A stretch of 64,000 nucleotides of DNA from Clostridia bacterium (GTDB taxonomy: Bacteria; Bacillota; Clostridia; Oscillospirales; Acutalibacteraceae). Below the pieces are notes generated by a model, which saw nothing but the letters and a program-made list of their open reading frames with translations, was not told where the DNA came from and ran no database searches. How positions within the stretch are numbered: the stretch's first letter is position 1; every line of letters starts with the position of its first letter. Below, in pieces: positions 22,372 to 32,347 of the stretch. The DNA is taken from contig JAFULG010000020.1 of the NCBI GenBank assembly GCA_017473435.1, positions 1 to 64,000 on the forward strand. The letters are read 5' to 3'. A program made the position numbers and the translations under genes.

Positions 22372-24411
22372 TTATACCTGTTCCTGAACTGCCTGAGCAG
22401 CTTGCTCTGTTGCAACCGGTTCTGCCTCGGTAGGCTGAGTTGTTTCTGGCTCAGGATCAGTCGGAGGATCAGTTTCAGGTTCCGGTTCTGTGGGCGGTTC
22501 GGTAGTTTGCATTGTAGTGGCCTCGGTTGTAGGAGCTTCTGTTGTAGGAGCTTCTGTCGGGATATAAATTGTTGGTGCCGTAGTCGGAAGTGTTGTTGTT
22601 CTGGTGGTAGTAACAGCCGTAGTGGCGGTTGTAGTTGTGGTTGTAGTAGTTGTTGTGGTGGTTGTTGTTCCGTCGGCTTTACCGTTACTGATATAAACAG
22701 CAATTCTGGTACCGGGAAGAACTTTTTCACCTGCTTTTTCATAACCGATAATTAAGCCTGCAGAAGCTGAGCTGTTACGGTACTCGCTGTCTGAAGTATT
22801 TAAAACAAGACCGACCGCTTCAAGAGCCGCTTTCGCCTCTGCAACTGTTTTACCGAGAAGATCGGGAACAGCAACCGGTTCAACATCTTGATTGGTAGCA
22901 ACGTAAATTACAACATTTGAGCCTACCTGTGCTTTTTGTCCGGCTGTAGGTTCAGTTCTGATAACCTTACCGACAGCTATTTTTTCATTTTTTTCTTTGA
23001 TGATATTTACGGTAAAACCGAGAGCTTTAAGCTGTGCTTCAGCTTCGTTGAAATTTTTTCCGATAACATTAACCGGAATCTCTACACCTTTTGCCGAACC
23101 GGAAATGTAAATCACAATTTCTGTTCCGTAATCAACTTTTTCTCCTGCTTTAGGCTCCTGAAGGAGAATTTTACCGGGAGTCTCTACACTGTCCTCTTTG
23201 AAATTAGGAGTAATCTTAAAGTTGGAGTATTCTATGTTGTTTACAACGTTTTCATAATAATTAAGGCCTTCAAGAAGAGGAACTTCAACCTTTTTATCAT
23301 TACCGCTAAAGAAATTAAATAACACTACAGCAAAAATCACAAGGGCAACAAGCACTCCGAAAAGGATGCTGAGAGTTTTCATTTTTGCTTTTGCATCAAT
23401 TTCACTGTTCTCATCATCTTCATCGATGTCAGCTCTTGCGGCAGAAGGCATTCTTCTCTGCTGTGAGCCTGCTCTCTGCATATTGTCAGAACCTGCAGCT
23501 CTGCCGACCGGGCGCTGTCCTGCAGCTGCTCTCTGAGTACCTGGAGATCCGGTTGAATTGAAAGTATAATTGAATTTTATGTTAGGATTTCTCTTGTAGC
23601 AATCAATATCATAAAGCATTTCAGAAGCTGACTGATATCTGTCGATAACATTCTTCTGCATAGCCTTCATTATGATCTGCTCAAGGCCAACGGGAATTTC
23701 AGGATTAAGAGCTCTCGGCATTGCAGGCTCCTTCTGAAGCTGCATAAGGGCAACTGAAACAGCATTATCTGACTGGAAAGGCAGACTGCCTGTAAGCATT
23801 TCATAAAGTACAACACCTACAGCGTAAAGGTCGGTCTTTGCGTCGGTGATGTTGCCCTTTGCCTGCTCAGGACTGATGTAATGCACAGAACCGATTGCCC
23901 CGTCGGTCATTGTTCTTGTTTCACTGCGGCTGAAGCGGGCTATACCGAAATCGGTAACTTTAATAGTACCGTCGGATTGGAGCATAATATTCTGAGGCTT
24001 AACATCGCGATGAACGATTCCTTTGTCATGGGCGTGCTGAAGAGCGCGGAGTATCTGTGTGACAAAATATAATGCCTCTCTGATATTAACTTTACCTTGC
24101 TGCTGAGTATATTCCTTAAGTGTGATGCCGTCAACATACTCCATAACGATATACTGAAGCATATCGCCGTAGCTCACATCGAAAACCTTTACAATATTAG
24201 GATGTGAGAGAACAGCAATCGCCTTTGATTCATTTTTGAATCTGCGCTTGAATTCTTCGTTAGCAATATATTCATCCTTAAGGATTTTTACAGCAACGGT
24301 ACGCTGATCCATATTATCAAAGGCCTTATAGACAACAGCCATACCGCCGACGCCGATGATTTCCATGATTTCATATCTTCCGTCAAGTCGCTTACCAACG
24401 TAATTTTCCAT
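22372..24411 (-). CDS. prkC: PASTA-domain Ser/Thr protein kinase
   Basis: Membrane kinase of the PrkC/Stk1 type sensing muropeptides or lipid II and phosphorylating growth, translation and germination targets. 679 residues: kinase domain 1-270 (Lys42 in VAVKIL, HRDVKPQN with Asp136, DFG at 154-156, a GSVHYISPEQAKG activation segment), juxtamembrane region, one membrane helix (about 350-370), three PASTA repeats (about 375-575; PLLEGLNYYENV, IPVNVIGKNFNEAE, VPDLLGKTVAEAK), then an unusual 100-residue tail beginning with about 14 consecutive Thr and continuing as Thr/Pro/Glu-rich sequence. The phosphatase gene prpC lies immediately upstream. Confidence 0.94.
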   Translation of the reverse strand: MENYVGKRLDGRYEIMEIIGVGGMAVVYKAFDNMDQRTVAVKILKDEYIANEEFKRRFKNESKAIAVLSHPNIVKVFDVSYGDMLQYIVMEYVDGITLKEYTQQQGKVNIREALYFVTQILRALQHAHDKGIVHRDVKPQNIMLQSDGTIKVTDFGIARFSRSETRTMTDGAIGSVHYISPEQAKGNITDAKTDLYAVGVVLYEMLTGSLPFQSDNAVSVALMQLQKEPAMPRALNPEIPVGLEQIIMKAMQKNVIDRYQSASEMLYDIDCYKRNPNIKFNYTFNSTGSPGTQRAAAGQRPVGRAAGSDNMQRAGSQQRRMPSAARADIDEDDENSEIDAKAKMKTLSILFGVLVALVIFAVVLFNFFSGNDKKVEVPLLEGLNYYENVVNNIEYSNFKITPNFKEDSVETPGKILLQEPKAGEKVDYGTEIVIYISGSAKGVEIPVNVIGKNFNEAEAQLKALGFTVNIIKEKNEKIAVGKVIRTEPTAGQKAQVGSNVVIYVATNQDVEPVAVPDLLGKTVAEAKAALEAVGLVLNTSDSEYRNSSASAGLIIGYEKAGEKVLPGTRIAVYISNGKADGTTTTTTTTTTTTTTATTAVTTTRTTTLPTTAPTIYIPTEAPTTEAPTTEATTMQTTEPPTEPEPETDPPTDPEPETTQPTEAEPVATEQAAQAVQEQV

Positions 24412-24422
24412 AACAAATCACC

Positions 24423-25151
24423 TTACCCTTTCATAACTACAACCGTAATGTTATCAACTCCGCCGTTATCATTTGCTGCTTCAATATACTTATCAGCAAG
24501 GGAGTTGAAATCACAGTTGTTATATATATCAAGCATTTTATTCTTTTCAAGTAAACCGCTTAATCCGTCCGAGCAGAGAATAAGTGCATCGTTTTTGCTG
24601 AATTCAACAGTATCAAATTCAATTTCGATTTTCTCGTCAACGCCCATAGCTCTCGTGATTATATTTTTACGGGGATGATGCTCAAACTCGGTTTCAGTAA
24701 TCTGACCCATATCAAGCATTTCCTGAACAAGAGAATGGTCTTTGGTTAAAAGGCGGATTTCTCCGTCTTTTATGATGTATGCACGGCTGTCACCTACATG
24801 AGCAATACAAACTTCACCGTTTTTGTAAATTGCTGCAACGATTGTCGTGCCCATGCCTTCAAGATCTTTATCTGAAGAACCTCTGTCGTAAACAACGCAG
24901 TTAGCTGTAGTAATTGATGATAAAAGGAGATTTTCAATGTTATTTATATTCATTGAGGTGTTATAGCACTTAACGATTTTCTGACTGACAATATCAATGG
25001 CAGTTGAACTTGCAATCTTTCCTCCGTGAACACCGCCCATACCGTCGCAGACAACCGCCCAACAGGCTCCGTCATCAAATTTTCCGAACTTGAAAGCGTC
25101 TTCGTTAGCCACTCTTGTTCTTCCGACATCAGTATTTCCGATAATTTGCAT
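24423..25151 (-). CDS. prpC: PP2C-type protein phosphatase
   Basis: Mn/Mg-dependent phosphatase that reverses PrkC action. 242 residues from the ATG at 25151, which has AAGGAGATA upstream; the open frame to 25220 overlaps rlmN and is not used. PP2C motifs: TDVGRTRVANEDAF (metal-binding), VCDGMGGVHGG, GMGTTIVAA, AHVGDSRAY, LTKDHSLVQE, LCSDGLSGLLE and a final DNITVVVM. It lies 11 bases before prkC, the standard Firmicutes pair. Confidence 0.94.
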   Translation of the reverse strand: MQIIGNTDVGRTRVANEDAFKFGKFDDGACWAVVCDGMGGVHGGKIASSTAIDIVSQKIVKCYNTSMNINNIENLLLSSITTANCVVYDRGSSDKDLEGMGTTIVAAIYKNGEVCIAHVGDSRAYIIKDGEIRLLTKDHSLVQEMLDMGQITETEFEHHPRKNIITRAMGVDEKIEIEFDTVEFSKNDALILCSDGLSGLLEKNKMLDIYNNCDFNSLADKYIEAANDNGGVDNITVVVMKG

Positions 25152-25170
25152 AAGCTGTATCTCCTTATAA

Positions 25171-26208
25171 TTAGTTATCCTGGTTGTTTTCGCCTCTTCG
25201 CAGCTGACCGCAGGAAGCATTTATATCGCTGCCAAGGGTGCGCCTTACAGTAACATTAATTCCCTTGGCTTCAAGAATTTTTATAAAAGATTCGATTTGT
25301 TTGTCATTACTTTTTCTGAAGTTCCGTTCCTTAACAGAGTTTACAGGGATAAGATTTACATGGCAAAGCATACCCTTTAACCTTGAGGCGAGCTCTCTTG
25401 CGCACTCATCACTGTCATTAACGCCGTCAATCATAGCATATTCAAAAGAGATGCGCCTTGATGTTTCTTTTGTATAATCTCTGCACGCTTTAAGTAATTC
25501 GTCAATATTCCAACGGTCATTGACAGGCATGGTGCGTGAACGTATTTCATCATTAGGGGCATGGAGTGATATCGACAAGGTAAGTTGGAGCTTTTTCTCA
25601 AGAAGCTTATATATTCCCGTTACAACCCCGCAGGTTGAAAGTGAAATATTTCTCATTCCGATGTTGAGTCCGTTTTCATCTGAGATCATCGAAAGAAATT
25701 TGATGACATTATCAAAATTATCAAGCGGCTCCCCTACTCCCATCATAACAATGTGGGATATACGAATATCAAGATCACGCTGAGCTGTATATATCTGTGA
25801 TAGTATTTCAGAAACATTAAGGTTTCTGACAAAGCCTGCAATACCGGAGGCACAGAACCTGCATCCCATTTTGCAGCCGACCTGACTTGATACGCAGATG
25901 GTATAACCGTATTTGTATTTCATCACAACGCTTTCGATGAGTTCTCCGTCATGAAGCCTGAACAAATACTTAACTGTATTATCATACATCGAAACTAACT
26001 TTTTTTCAATACTGCAATTATAAATATCGTAGGAATTTTCAAGATTTTCCCTTAATTTTTTTGAAATGTCTGTCATTTCATCAAAACTTTCAGCGCCACG
26101 CTTATGTAACCATGAATATATCTGCTTGGCTTTAAAGCTTTTTTCGCCCATATTTTCCATTTCAGCTTTAAGCTCAGACAAGCTCAGAGATTTAATATCA
26201 GTTTTCAT
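25171..26208 (-). CDS. rlmN: Dual-specificity 23S rRNA/tRNA adenine-C2 methyltransferase
   Basis: Radical SAM enzyme methylating A2503 of 23S rRNA and A37 of some tRNAs. 345 residues from the ATG at 26208 (AAAGGAA upstream). The cluster motif is CKMGCRFC (Cys112, 116, 119); MGVGEPLDN follows, and the catalytic cysteine pair includes STCG near residue 195 and a C-terminal cysteine in SCGQL. It is between rsmB and prpC, exactly as in Bacillus. Confidence 0.94.
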   Translation of the reverse strand: MKTDIKSLSLSELKAEMENMGEKSFKAKQIYSWLHKRGAESFDEMTDISKKLRENLENSYDIYNCSIEKKLVSMYDNTVKYLFRLHDGELIESVVMKYKYGYTICVSSQVGCKMGCRFCASGIAGFVRNLNVSEILSQIYTAQRDLDIRISHIVMMGVGEPLDNFDNVIKFLSMISDENGLNIGMRNISLSTCGVVTGIYKLLEKKLQLTLSISLHAPNDEIRSRTMPVNDRWNIDELLKACRDYTKETSRRISFEYAMIDGVNDSDECARELASRLKGMLCHVNLIPVNSVKERNFRKSNDKQIESFIKILEAKGINVTVRRTLGSDINASCGQLRRGENNQDN

Positions 26209-26209
26209 T

Positions 26210-27517
26210 TTATTTTTTCCTTTCGAAACAAGCAATAAAAAATCCGTCGGTACAGTGCTTGTGCGGCATAAGAGTAAGAAACTCGTCGTCTGATAAATCT
26301 TTAAAAGGTGAAACTACTTTAAAATCATCAGTGCTTTGGAGAAATCTTTTGCATACTTTACTGTTTTCACTGTGCGAAAGAGTGCAGGTTGAATAAACAA
26401 GTCTTCCGCCTTCTTTCACATATTTTGCACCGGTTTGTAGAATCTGAAGTTGAAGGGATGGTAATTGTTTGACTTCATCGGGATTTTTATATTTGATTTC
26501 AGGTTTTCTGCCGATTATTCCAAAACCCGAACACGGAACATCACACAATACGGCGTCAGCTTCACCCAGATTCTCGTAAAAGGAAGTTGCATCCCCTGTT
26601 GTTGGCTTAACACAGGTAAGCTTTAAACGTTCTGCACCTTTTTTTATAAGCTTTACCCGATGTTCATGGATATCGAAGCTGAGAACCTCACCTGAATTAT
26701 TCATTTCCTCGGCAATAGTATAAGTTTTTCCGCCCGGAGCAGCGCAAAGATCAAAAACTCTGTCTCCCGGCTTAACATTCAGCGCCTTTGCGCAAAGCTG
26801 ACATGCAGCATCCTGAACATGAAAATACCCATTAATAAAGCTCTTAAAAGATTCAACGCTTCTTCCACCGAGTTGTATTTCAAGGCAATTGTTGTACAGG
26901 GTTTTAGCGGCTTCGACGCCTTCACTTTTAAGTTCGTCAATAAGTTTGTTTTCTGATATGAGTGTATTGTTGACTCTTATATAATTTTTGCAAACGTCTA
27001 CAGAGCTTTTTAAAATACCCTCTGTATCTTCTTTTCCGTATTCTTTTATCCATTTATTTATAAGCCACGTCGGACACGAATACAGAACTGACAGATAATC
27101 TGTAAAATTCCCCTCAGAAGGCAGTATCAAGCCGTTTTTATCAATTTTGCGTAAAACTGCATTCACAAGTCCCGACGCATAGGAAAGGCCGTTTTTCTTA
27201 GCAATATTGACACTTTCATTTACAGCTGCGGAAGACGGAACTTTATCCATAAACAAAATCTGATAAGCACCAAGACGCAACACAGTAAGGACATCCTTTT
27301 TTAATTTATTTATCGGCTTAGAGAGATAAAGCTCAATCTGATAATCAAGAGTAATTTTTCGTTCGATTACGCCGTAAAACAAATTAGACACAAAAGCTCT
27401 GTCTCTTGTGTCACAATCTGATTTTGACAGCAAAAAGTCCAGGGCTATATTTGAATATGCCCCGTCTTTTTCTGTTTTTATCAAAGCCTCAAATGCTAAT
27501 TGTCTCGGATTCTGCAT
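26210..27517 (-). CDS. rsmB: 16S rRNA cytosine-967 C5-methyltransferase
   Basis: 435 residues. N-terminal NusB-like RNA-binding domain (about 1-140) and a C-terminal Rossmann methyltransferase: DLCAAPGGKTYTIAE (AdoMet site), DATSFY, CDVPCSGFG with the TC-type catalytic cysteine loop, and VYSTCTLSHSENS with the second cysteine. Normal length. Two bases separate it from rlmN. Confidence 0.94.
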   Translation of the reverse strand: MQNPRQLAFEALIKTEKDGAYSNIALDFLLSKSDCDTRDRAFVSNLFYGVIERKITLDYQIELYLSKPINKLKKDVLTVLRLGAYQILFMDKVPSSAAVNESVNIAKKNGLSYASGLVNAVLRKIDKNGLILPSEGNFTDYLSVLYSCPTWLINKWIKEYGKEDTEGILKSSVDVCKNYIRVNNTLISENKLIDELKSEGVEAAKTLYNNCLEIQLGGRSVESFKSFINGYFHVQDAACQLCAKALNVKPGDRVFDLCAAPGGKTYTIAEEMNNSGEVLSFDIHEHRVKLIKKGAERLKLTCVKPTTGDATSFYENLGEADAVLCDVPCSGFGIIGRKPEIKYKNPDEVKQLPSLQLQILQTGAKYVKEGGRLVYSTCTLSHSENSKVCKRFLQSTDDFKVVSPFKDLSDDEFLTLMPHKHCTDGFFIACFERKK

Positions 27518-27527
27518 AAAAATTCCT

Positions 27528-28211
27528 TTATCTTCTTCTGTTTGTACGTAATATAAGTCTTACAAGAGACATGACTGATACGAGGAGAGACGCAACATAT
27601 GTGAGCGCTGCGGCTCTGAGGACCTTTTTCGCTTTAGGGATTTCTTCATCATAAAGCATATCGGTTTCACCGATAACCTTAAGAGCTCTTGAACTTGCGT
27701 TGAATTCAACGGGTAAAGTAATAAGCTGAAAAAGAACAACTGCGGCGAAAAGGATAACTCCGACACTGACTAAAATATCAAGACCCATAAAATATCCTAA
27801 AATTGCAACTGTAAAACCGACAGACGAGCCAAGATTTGCAACGGGAAGAACAGCATTGCGCATCTTAATAGGTGCATAGCTTTGTGCATGCTGTGCAGCA
27901 TGTCCCGCTTCGTGACAGGCTATACCTACACTGGCTATGGAAGTCCCGGAAAACACCTCGGGTGAAAGTCTTATTACATTTGAACGCGGGTCATAATGGT
28001 CTGTAAGCTTGCCCTGAGTCATATGAACCTGAACATTGTTGATATTATAAAACCTCAGAACCCGCTTGGCAGCCTCTTCTCCCGTAAGCCTTTTTGCATT
28101 TTGAATTTTAGCCATTGAGGAATAGGCTTTTTTTACATTTGCCTGAGCGATAAGTGAAATTAAAAGAGCAGGTACAACAAGTATAAGATAATAATAATCG
28201 TACCAAATCAT
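27528..28211 (-). CDS. Membrane zinc metallopeptidase (YugP-like)
   Basis: 227 residues. One N-terminal helix, then a metalloprotease helix with HEAGHAAQH (about residues 87-95), and three more helices. This corresponds to the Zn_peptidase_2 family (Bacillus YugP), a putative membrane metallopeptidase of unknown substrate. The ATG at 28211 has AAAGGATG upstream; a GTG at 28220 is possible. It is inserted between fmt and rsmB, a frequent variant of this operon in Clostridia. Confidence 0.85.
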   Translation of the reverse strand: MIWYDYYYLILVVPALLISLIAQANVKKAYSSMAKIQNAKRLTGEEAAKRVLRFYNINNVQVHMTQGKLTDHYDPRSNVIRLSPEVFSGTSIASVGIACHEAGHAAQHAQSYAPIKMRNAVLPVANLGSSVGFTVAILGYFMGLDILVSVGVILFAAVVLFQLITLPVEFNASSRALKVIGETDMLYDEEIPKAKKVLRAAALTYVASLLVSVMSLVRLILRTNRRR

Positions 28212-28238
28212 AATAAGCACATCCTTTATTGCCTTGCT

Positions 28239-29171
28239 TTAGTTACCGAGTACAGTACCCTTCTCAATTTTATAACCGTTAAGGAAGGATACGCTGTCCA
28301 TTCTTTTTTTGCCTTCAAGCTGAATTTCAAGAAGCTCAATACAGCTGTTGTCACCGCAGGAAACAATCAATCTTCCGTTACTGTCAATTACTTCTCCCGG
28401 ATTATTTTTACCTTTTACATCGGATAAAATACTTTTGTGTATCTTTAAATTTTTGCCATTGAATTTTGTAACTGTTCCGGGCCAGGAATAAAGTCCGCGG
28501 ATTTTATTGTGAATCTCTGAAGCCGGTCTGCTCCAATCGATAAGGCTCATTTCCTTGGTGAGCAGTCCGACCTTGCTTGCCTTTGATTCATCTTGCTTAA
28601 TGGGTTTAAGCTCATTATTCTCAATCATTTCGATGGTTTTCATAAGAACTTTTGCCCCTAGCGGTGCAAGAACCTCATACATGTATTCCGTTGTATCGTT
28701 TTCGCCGATTTCTGTAGTACCAACATGAAGTATATCACCGGTATCGAGTCCGTCGTCCATTTGCTGAGCAGTTACACCTGTAATTTTATCTCCGTTGAGA
28801 ACGGCAAAATGAATAGGTGAAGCGCCTCTGTATTTAGGAAGAATTGAAGCGTGAATATTAACGCAGCCGTATTTGGGATAAACGAGAAAATCGTGAGGCA
28901 GAATTTTTCCGTAAGCAACGACAACAACAAGCTCAGGATTTATCTCCTTTAATATTTCAACGCCTTTGCCGTTACGCAGAGATTCGGGCTGAAAAATTTT
29001 AAATCCGTGCTTCAGAGCTTCAACCTTAACATCAGGAGGAGTAAGCTCCTGTTTTCTGCCTACGGGCTTATCAGGCTGACAAAAAACGCCAACCACCTCA
29101 TGTTCTGAATCTGCAAGGGCGTGAAGACAATCCACTGCAAAATCAGGAGTACCCATAAAAGCTATTCTCAT
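28239..29171 (-). CDS. fmt: Methionyl-tRNA formyltransferase
   Basis: Formylates initiator Met-tRNA. 310 residues: MRIAFMGTPDFAVDCL start, the catalytic region VNIHASILPKYRGASPIHFAVLNGD with Asn106/His108-type residues, TGVTAQQMDDGLDTGDIL, and a C-terminal OB-fold tRNA-binding domain. It overlaps def by 4 bases (ATGA), as expected for enzymes acting at the two ends of the formyl cycle. Confidence 0.96.
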   Translation of the reverse strand: MRIAFMGTPDFAVDCLHALADSEHEVVGVFCQPDKPVGRKQELTPPDVKVEALKHGFKIFQPESLRNGKGVEILKEINPELVVVVAYGKILPHDFLVYPKYGCVNIHASILPKYRGASPIHFAVLNGDKITGVTAQQMDDGLDTGDILHVGTTEIGENDTTEYMYEVLAPLGAKVLMKTIEMIENNELKPIKQDESKASKVGLLTKEMSLIDWSRPASEIHNKIRGLYSWPGTVTKFNGKNLKIHKSILSDVKGKNNPGEVIDSNGRLIVSCGDNSCIELLEIQLEGKKRMDSVSFLNGYKIEKGTVLGN

Positions 29172-29647
29172 TTATTTCCACCTGCCTTAAGTATATCATC
29201 AGCTGTTTCAGGTATAATCTTATCTATATACAAGATTCCGTCAAGGTGATCAATTTCGTGACAGAAGCAGCGAGCCTTAAGCCCCGTTCCCTCAAGCATA
29301 CGCCAGGCACCGTTACGGTTCTGAGCTTTTACCTTAACGTAGGTCGGGCGCTTAACCTTACCGCTCTCACCGGGAAGCGAAAGACAGCCTTCTTCAGAAA
29401 TTTCTTCACCTGACATTTCAACGATTTCCGGATTTATAAGCTCAAGATAACCGTCGCCTACATCTACAACAACTACGCGTCTGAGCATACCCACCTGAAC
29501 CGCCGCAAGACCGACACCCTGTGTTTTATACATTGTATCCTTCATATCATCAAGCAGCTGCCAGAGTTTATCGTTAAAGCGTTCAACGGGTCGGCTTGTT
29601 TTTCTCAATATTGGATCTTCAACTGTTACAACTTTTCTTATAGCCAT
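29168..29647 (-). CDS. def: Peptide deformylase
   Basis: 159 residues. All three deformylase motifs are present: GVGLAAVQVG (about 43-52; Ala-Val rather than the usual Ala-Pro), EEGCLSLPG (about 90-98) and HEIDHLDG (about 135-142), providing the metal ligands Cys and two His. AGGAGTTAT precedes the ATG. Overlaps fmt. Confidence 0.95.
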   Translation of the reverse strand: MAIRKVVTVEDPILRKTSRPVERFNDKLWQLLDDMKDTMYKTQGVGLAAVQVGMLRRVVVVDVGDGYLELINPEIVEMSGEEISEEGCLSLPGESGKVKRPTYVKVKAQNRNGAWRMLEGTGLKARCFCHEIDHLDGILYIDKIIPETADDILKAGGNK

Positions 29648-29659
29648 AAGATAACTCCT

Positions 29660-32116
29660 TTAAACAAGGCTTTCGGGATTTATGTCAACACCGACAAAAA
29701 CGTCAGAATATTTTTTATCCTTTCCGAAATGTATCAGCATTTCGGAAATCATAGCCCGAAAGCGTTTTGTATTTTTACATTTGATTATAAGTCTGTAAAT
29801 AAACTTATTGTTTATCTTTGATACTCTCGGTGGCATTGGGCCGAGAACAATAATTTTTTCATCTGTATAACCCTCTGATATTTTTGCTTTAAGCAGGCAA
29901 AGAAAATCCTTTGAGGCATTAAGGGAATTTATTTCATTTTTTGAAACAAAGCTGACTGCACACATATCACAGAACGGCGGATAAACCATAATTTTTCTTA
30001 TTACAATTTCTGAGTTATAAAATCCGTCATAGTCCTGTCTTTCAGCGAGTCTGATCACATTATTTTCAGGGGTAAGAGTCTGAATAACGGCGTTTCCTCT
30101 GAATTTTCCCCTGCCGGAACGTCCGATAACCTGGGTCAGCAGATCAAATGTACGCTCACCGCTTCTGAAATCATCATTATTTAACTGCTGATCTGCATTG
30201 ATTACGCCTACCAGAGTAACGTTTTCAAAATTAAGACCCTTGGCAACCATCTGAGTACCAAGCATAATATCATATTCTCCTGAACCGAAAGCGGTAAGAG
30301 CTTTTTCAAAAGAATGCTTCGTCGCTGTCGAATCGGTATCTAATCTTATAACCCGGGCTTCGGGTAAAAGCTCCTGAAGTTCTTTTTCAATGCGCTGAGT
30401 ACCGTAACCGGCGTAACGAACTGCATCCTTGTTGCATTCGGGACATTTTTTTGTAAATACAGTAGAATAACCACAATAATGGCACATCAGTCTGTTGTTA
30501 GCACTGTGATAAGTAAGTGATATACTGCATGAAGGGCAGGTCAGTACCTTGCCACATTCATCACAAGCAGCAAAAGTATTGAAACCACGTCGGTTAATGA
30601 GGAGAATCGACTGTTTTTTATCATTCAGATTTTTCTCAAGCATCTCCAAAAGTGGCGAACTGATATTGTATTTATTGCCGCTTTTTCTTTCTTGCTTCAT
30701 ATCAACAACGGTAACTTCAGGTAAAACAGCGTCACCGTATCTTTCATCTAATACCTCAAGACTGTAATTACCCTTTTTGGCGCTGCTGAAGGAAGAAAGA
30801 GACGGGGTTGCAGAAGCAAGAAGGAGCAAAGCCTTATGTTTAATTGCACGGAATCTTGCAACTTCACGGGCGTGATATTTTGGTGATGATTCAGATTTGT
30901 AGGTGTGCTCCTGTTCTTCATCAATAACAATAAGACCGATATTGTCAAAAGGCGCAAAAACAGCCGAACGTGTGCCAACAGCAATGCGAGCCTTTTTATT
31001 AAAAACACGTTTGTATTCGTCGCGTCTTTCTCCGGCAGAGAGACCGGAATGAAAAATAGCAACCATATCACCGTACCTTCCCTTGAAAATACTCATCATT
31101 TGCGGAGTGAGTGCAATTTCGGGAACCATCACGATTATTTGCTTACCGTCTGATATTACCTGATCTATCAGCTTAAGGAAGACAGAGGTTTTGCCGCTGC
31201 CTGTAATTCCGTACAGGAGGGAAACTCCCCCACCGTTTTTATATTTTTGAACAAGATCAGTATAAGCAGTATTTTGTTTTTCAGTAAGAATAATTTCTGA
31301 AGATTGACTTGTATCGGATTCGTAAGTTTTAGGAATACGGTAATATTCTTCATCAATAATGTCAGTAATACCTTTTTTACAAAGATTTGTTACAACCGAA
31401 GCGGTCACTCCCGTAAAATAGCATACTTCGTTTAAATCAGCTTTTCCGATATCATTGAGCACTCTGATAACGCTTTTCTGCTTTGCGGTAAGCTTAGGGA
31501 AGCGCTCAAAAGCCTCATCAGCTGACATAAGCAAAACAGCTTTTTTGTGAGTTGCACTACCTATACGCGCAAGAGCGTCGTAGTTTTTCTTTACAAGACC
31601 TTTGTTTACAAGCTTTTCCATAGCTTCGCAGGAATAATCAAAGCCAAGAGTGTCGTAGAGATTCTTTCTGTCGCAAAGCCCGTCATAGGTAAGCATAAGC
31701 TTGTAAAGACTGTCTTCCTGCGGAGTAAGCACTGTGTTTTTTGTGTCTGCAACAGCAAAATAACTTACCGCAGTTTTATAAGAAAGTCCTGACGGCAGCT
31801 GAACTCGGACAGCATCAAAATAAGTGCAGAAGGTACGTTCCTTGAGAAAACGCGCTATTTCAAGCATTTCATCGGTTATGACGCGGCTTTCATCGAGCGC
31901 AGAAACTATATTCTTATATCCTGAAACGTCCTCGCAGGGCTTTATTTCGAATATTACGCCTTGTCTGTTACCGGCTTTACCTTTTCCGAAGGGAACAAGA
32001 ACCCTCATTCCGGGCACCATTGAATCTTTGAGACTGCAATCGAAGGAATAAGCGTAGAAAATATCAAAATGATATGCAACATTTTCAACCGCTACATAAG
32101 CAAGAAACTGTTCCAT
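29660..32116 (-). CDS. priA: Primosomal replication restart helicase PriA
   Basis: 818 residues. N-terminal DNA-binding domain (about 1-105, AYVAVENVAYHFD), winged helix, then a superfamily-2 helicase core with Walker A GITGSGKT, DEEQEH as Walker B, SATPSLSSF, and a zinc-binding region with paired cysteines (CDECGKVLTCPSC and CHYCGYSTVFTKKCPEC). Helicase motif VI lies in IGRSGRGKFRG. Full length. Restarts stalled forks outside oriC. Located between rpoZ and def; a coaBC gene, which lies here in Bacillus, is absent. Confidence 0.95.
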   Translation of the reverse strand: MEQFLAYVAVENVAYHFDIFYAYSFDCSLKDSMVPGMRVLVPFGKGKAGNRQGVIFEIKPCEDVSGYKNIVSALDESRVITDEMLEIARFLKERTFCTYFDAVRVQLPSGLSYKTAVSYFAVADTKNTVLTPQEDSLYKLMLTYDGLCDRKNLYDTLGFDYSCEAMEKLVNKGLVKKNYDALARIGSATHKKAVLLMSADEAFERFPKLTAKQKSVIRVLNDIGKADLNEVCYFTGVTASVVTNLCKKGITDIIDEEYYRIPKTYESDTSQSSEIILTEKQNTAYTDLVQKYKNGGGVSLLYGITGSGKTSVFLKLIDQVISDGKQIIVMVPEIALTPQMMSIFKGRYGDMVAIFHSGLSAGERRDEYKRVFNKKARIAVGTRSAVFAPFDNIGLIVIDEEQEHTYKSESSPKYHAREVARFRAIKHKALLLLASATPSLSSFSSAKKGNYSLEVLDERYGDAVLPEVTVVDMKQERKSGNKYNISSPLLEMLEKNLNDKKQSILLINRRGFNTFAACDECGKVLTCPSCSISLTYHSANNRLMCHYCGYSTVFTKKCPECNKDAVRYAGYGTQRIEKELQELLPEARVIRLDTDSTATKHSFEKALTAFGSGEYDIMLGTQMVAKGLNFENVTLVGVINADQQLNNDDFRSGERTFDLLTQVIGRSGRGKFRGNAVIQTLTPENNVIRLAERQDYDGFYNSEIVIRKIMVYPPFCDMCAVSFVSKNEINSLNASKDFLCLLKAKISEGYTDEKIIVLGPMPPRVSKINNKFIYRLIIKCKNTKRFRAMISEMLIHFGKDKKYSDVFVGVDINPESLV

Positions 32117-32137
32117 ATCATTTCACATCCTTATAAA

Positions 32138-32347
32138 TTATATATTTCTGATTTCTTCAGGCTCGCATATTTCGAGCTTTCCGTTAAGAAATTCATCAAG
32201 AGCATAAGATACATGCTTTTTTGTTCCGCACTTTTCGTTAAGTTCGGGAGTGTCAGCAATTTCTCTAGCTCTTTTTGCAACAGCTGTTACAAGTGAATAA
32301 CGGCTGGTGTTGTCCTTAAGTAATTCTCTTAAATCGGGATTAAGCAT
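32138..32347 (-). CDS. rpoZ: RNA polymerase omega subunit
   Basis: 69 residues with the omega signatures SRYSLVTAVAKRAREI and YALDEFLNGK. It supports assembly of the beta-prime subunit. It overlaps the end of gmk by 8 bases, the usual gmk-rpoZ order. Confidence 0.92.
   Translation of the reverse strand: MLNPDLRELLKDNTSRYSLVTAVAKRAREIADTPELNEKCGTKKHVSYALDEFLNGKLEICEPEEIRNI

Noticed and set aside
22368..22742. N-terminal extension of RsgA rich in Pro/Gln
   Set aside because: It overlaps the prkC tail in another frame; the real start at 22367 begins the normal OB domain.
22402..22755. Cys/Ser-rich plus-strand reading frame
   Set aside because: It is the complement of the Thr/Pro-rich tail of prkC; composition explains the open frame.
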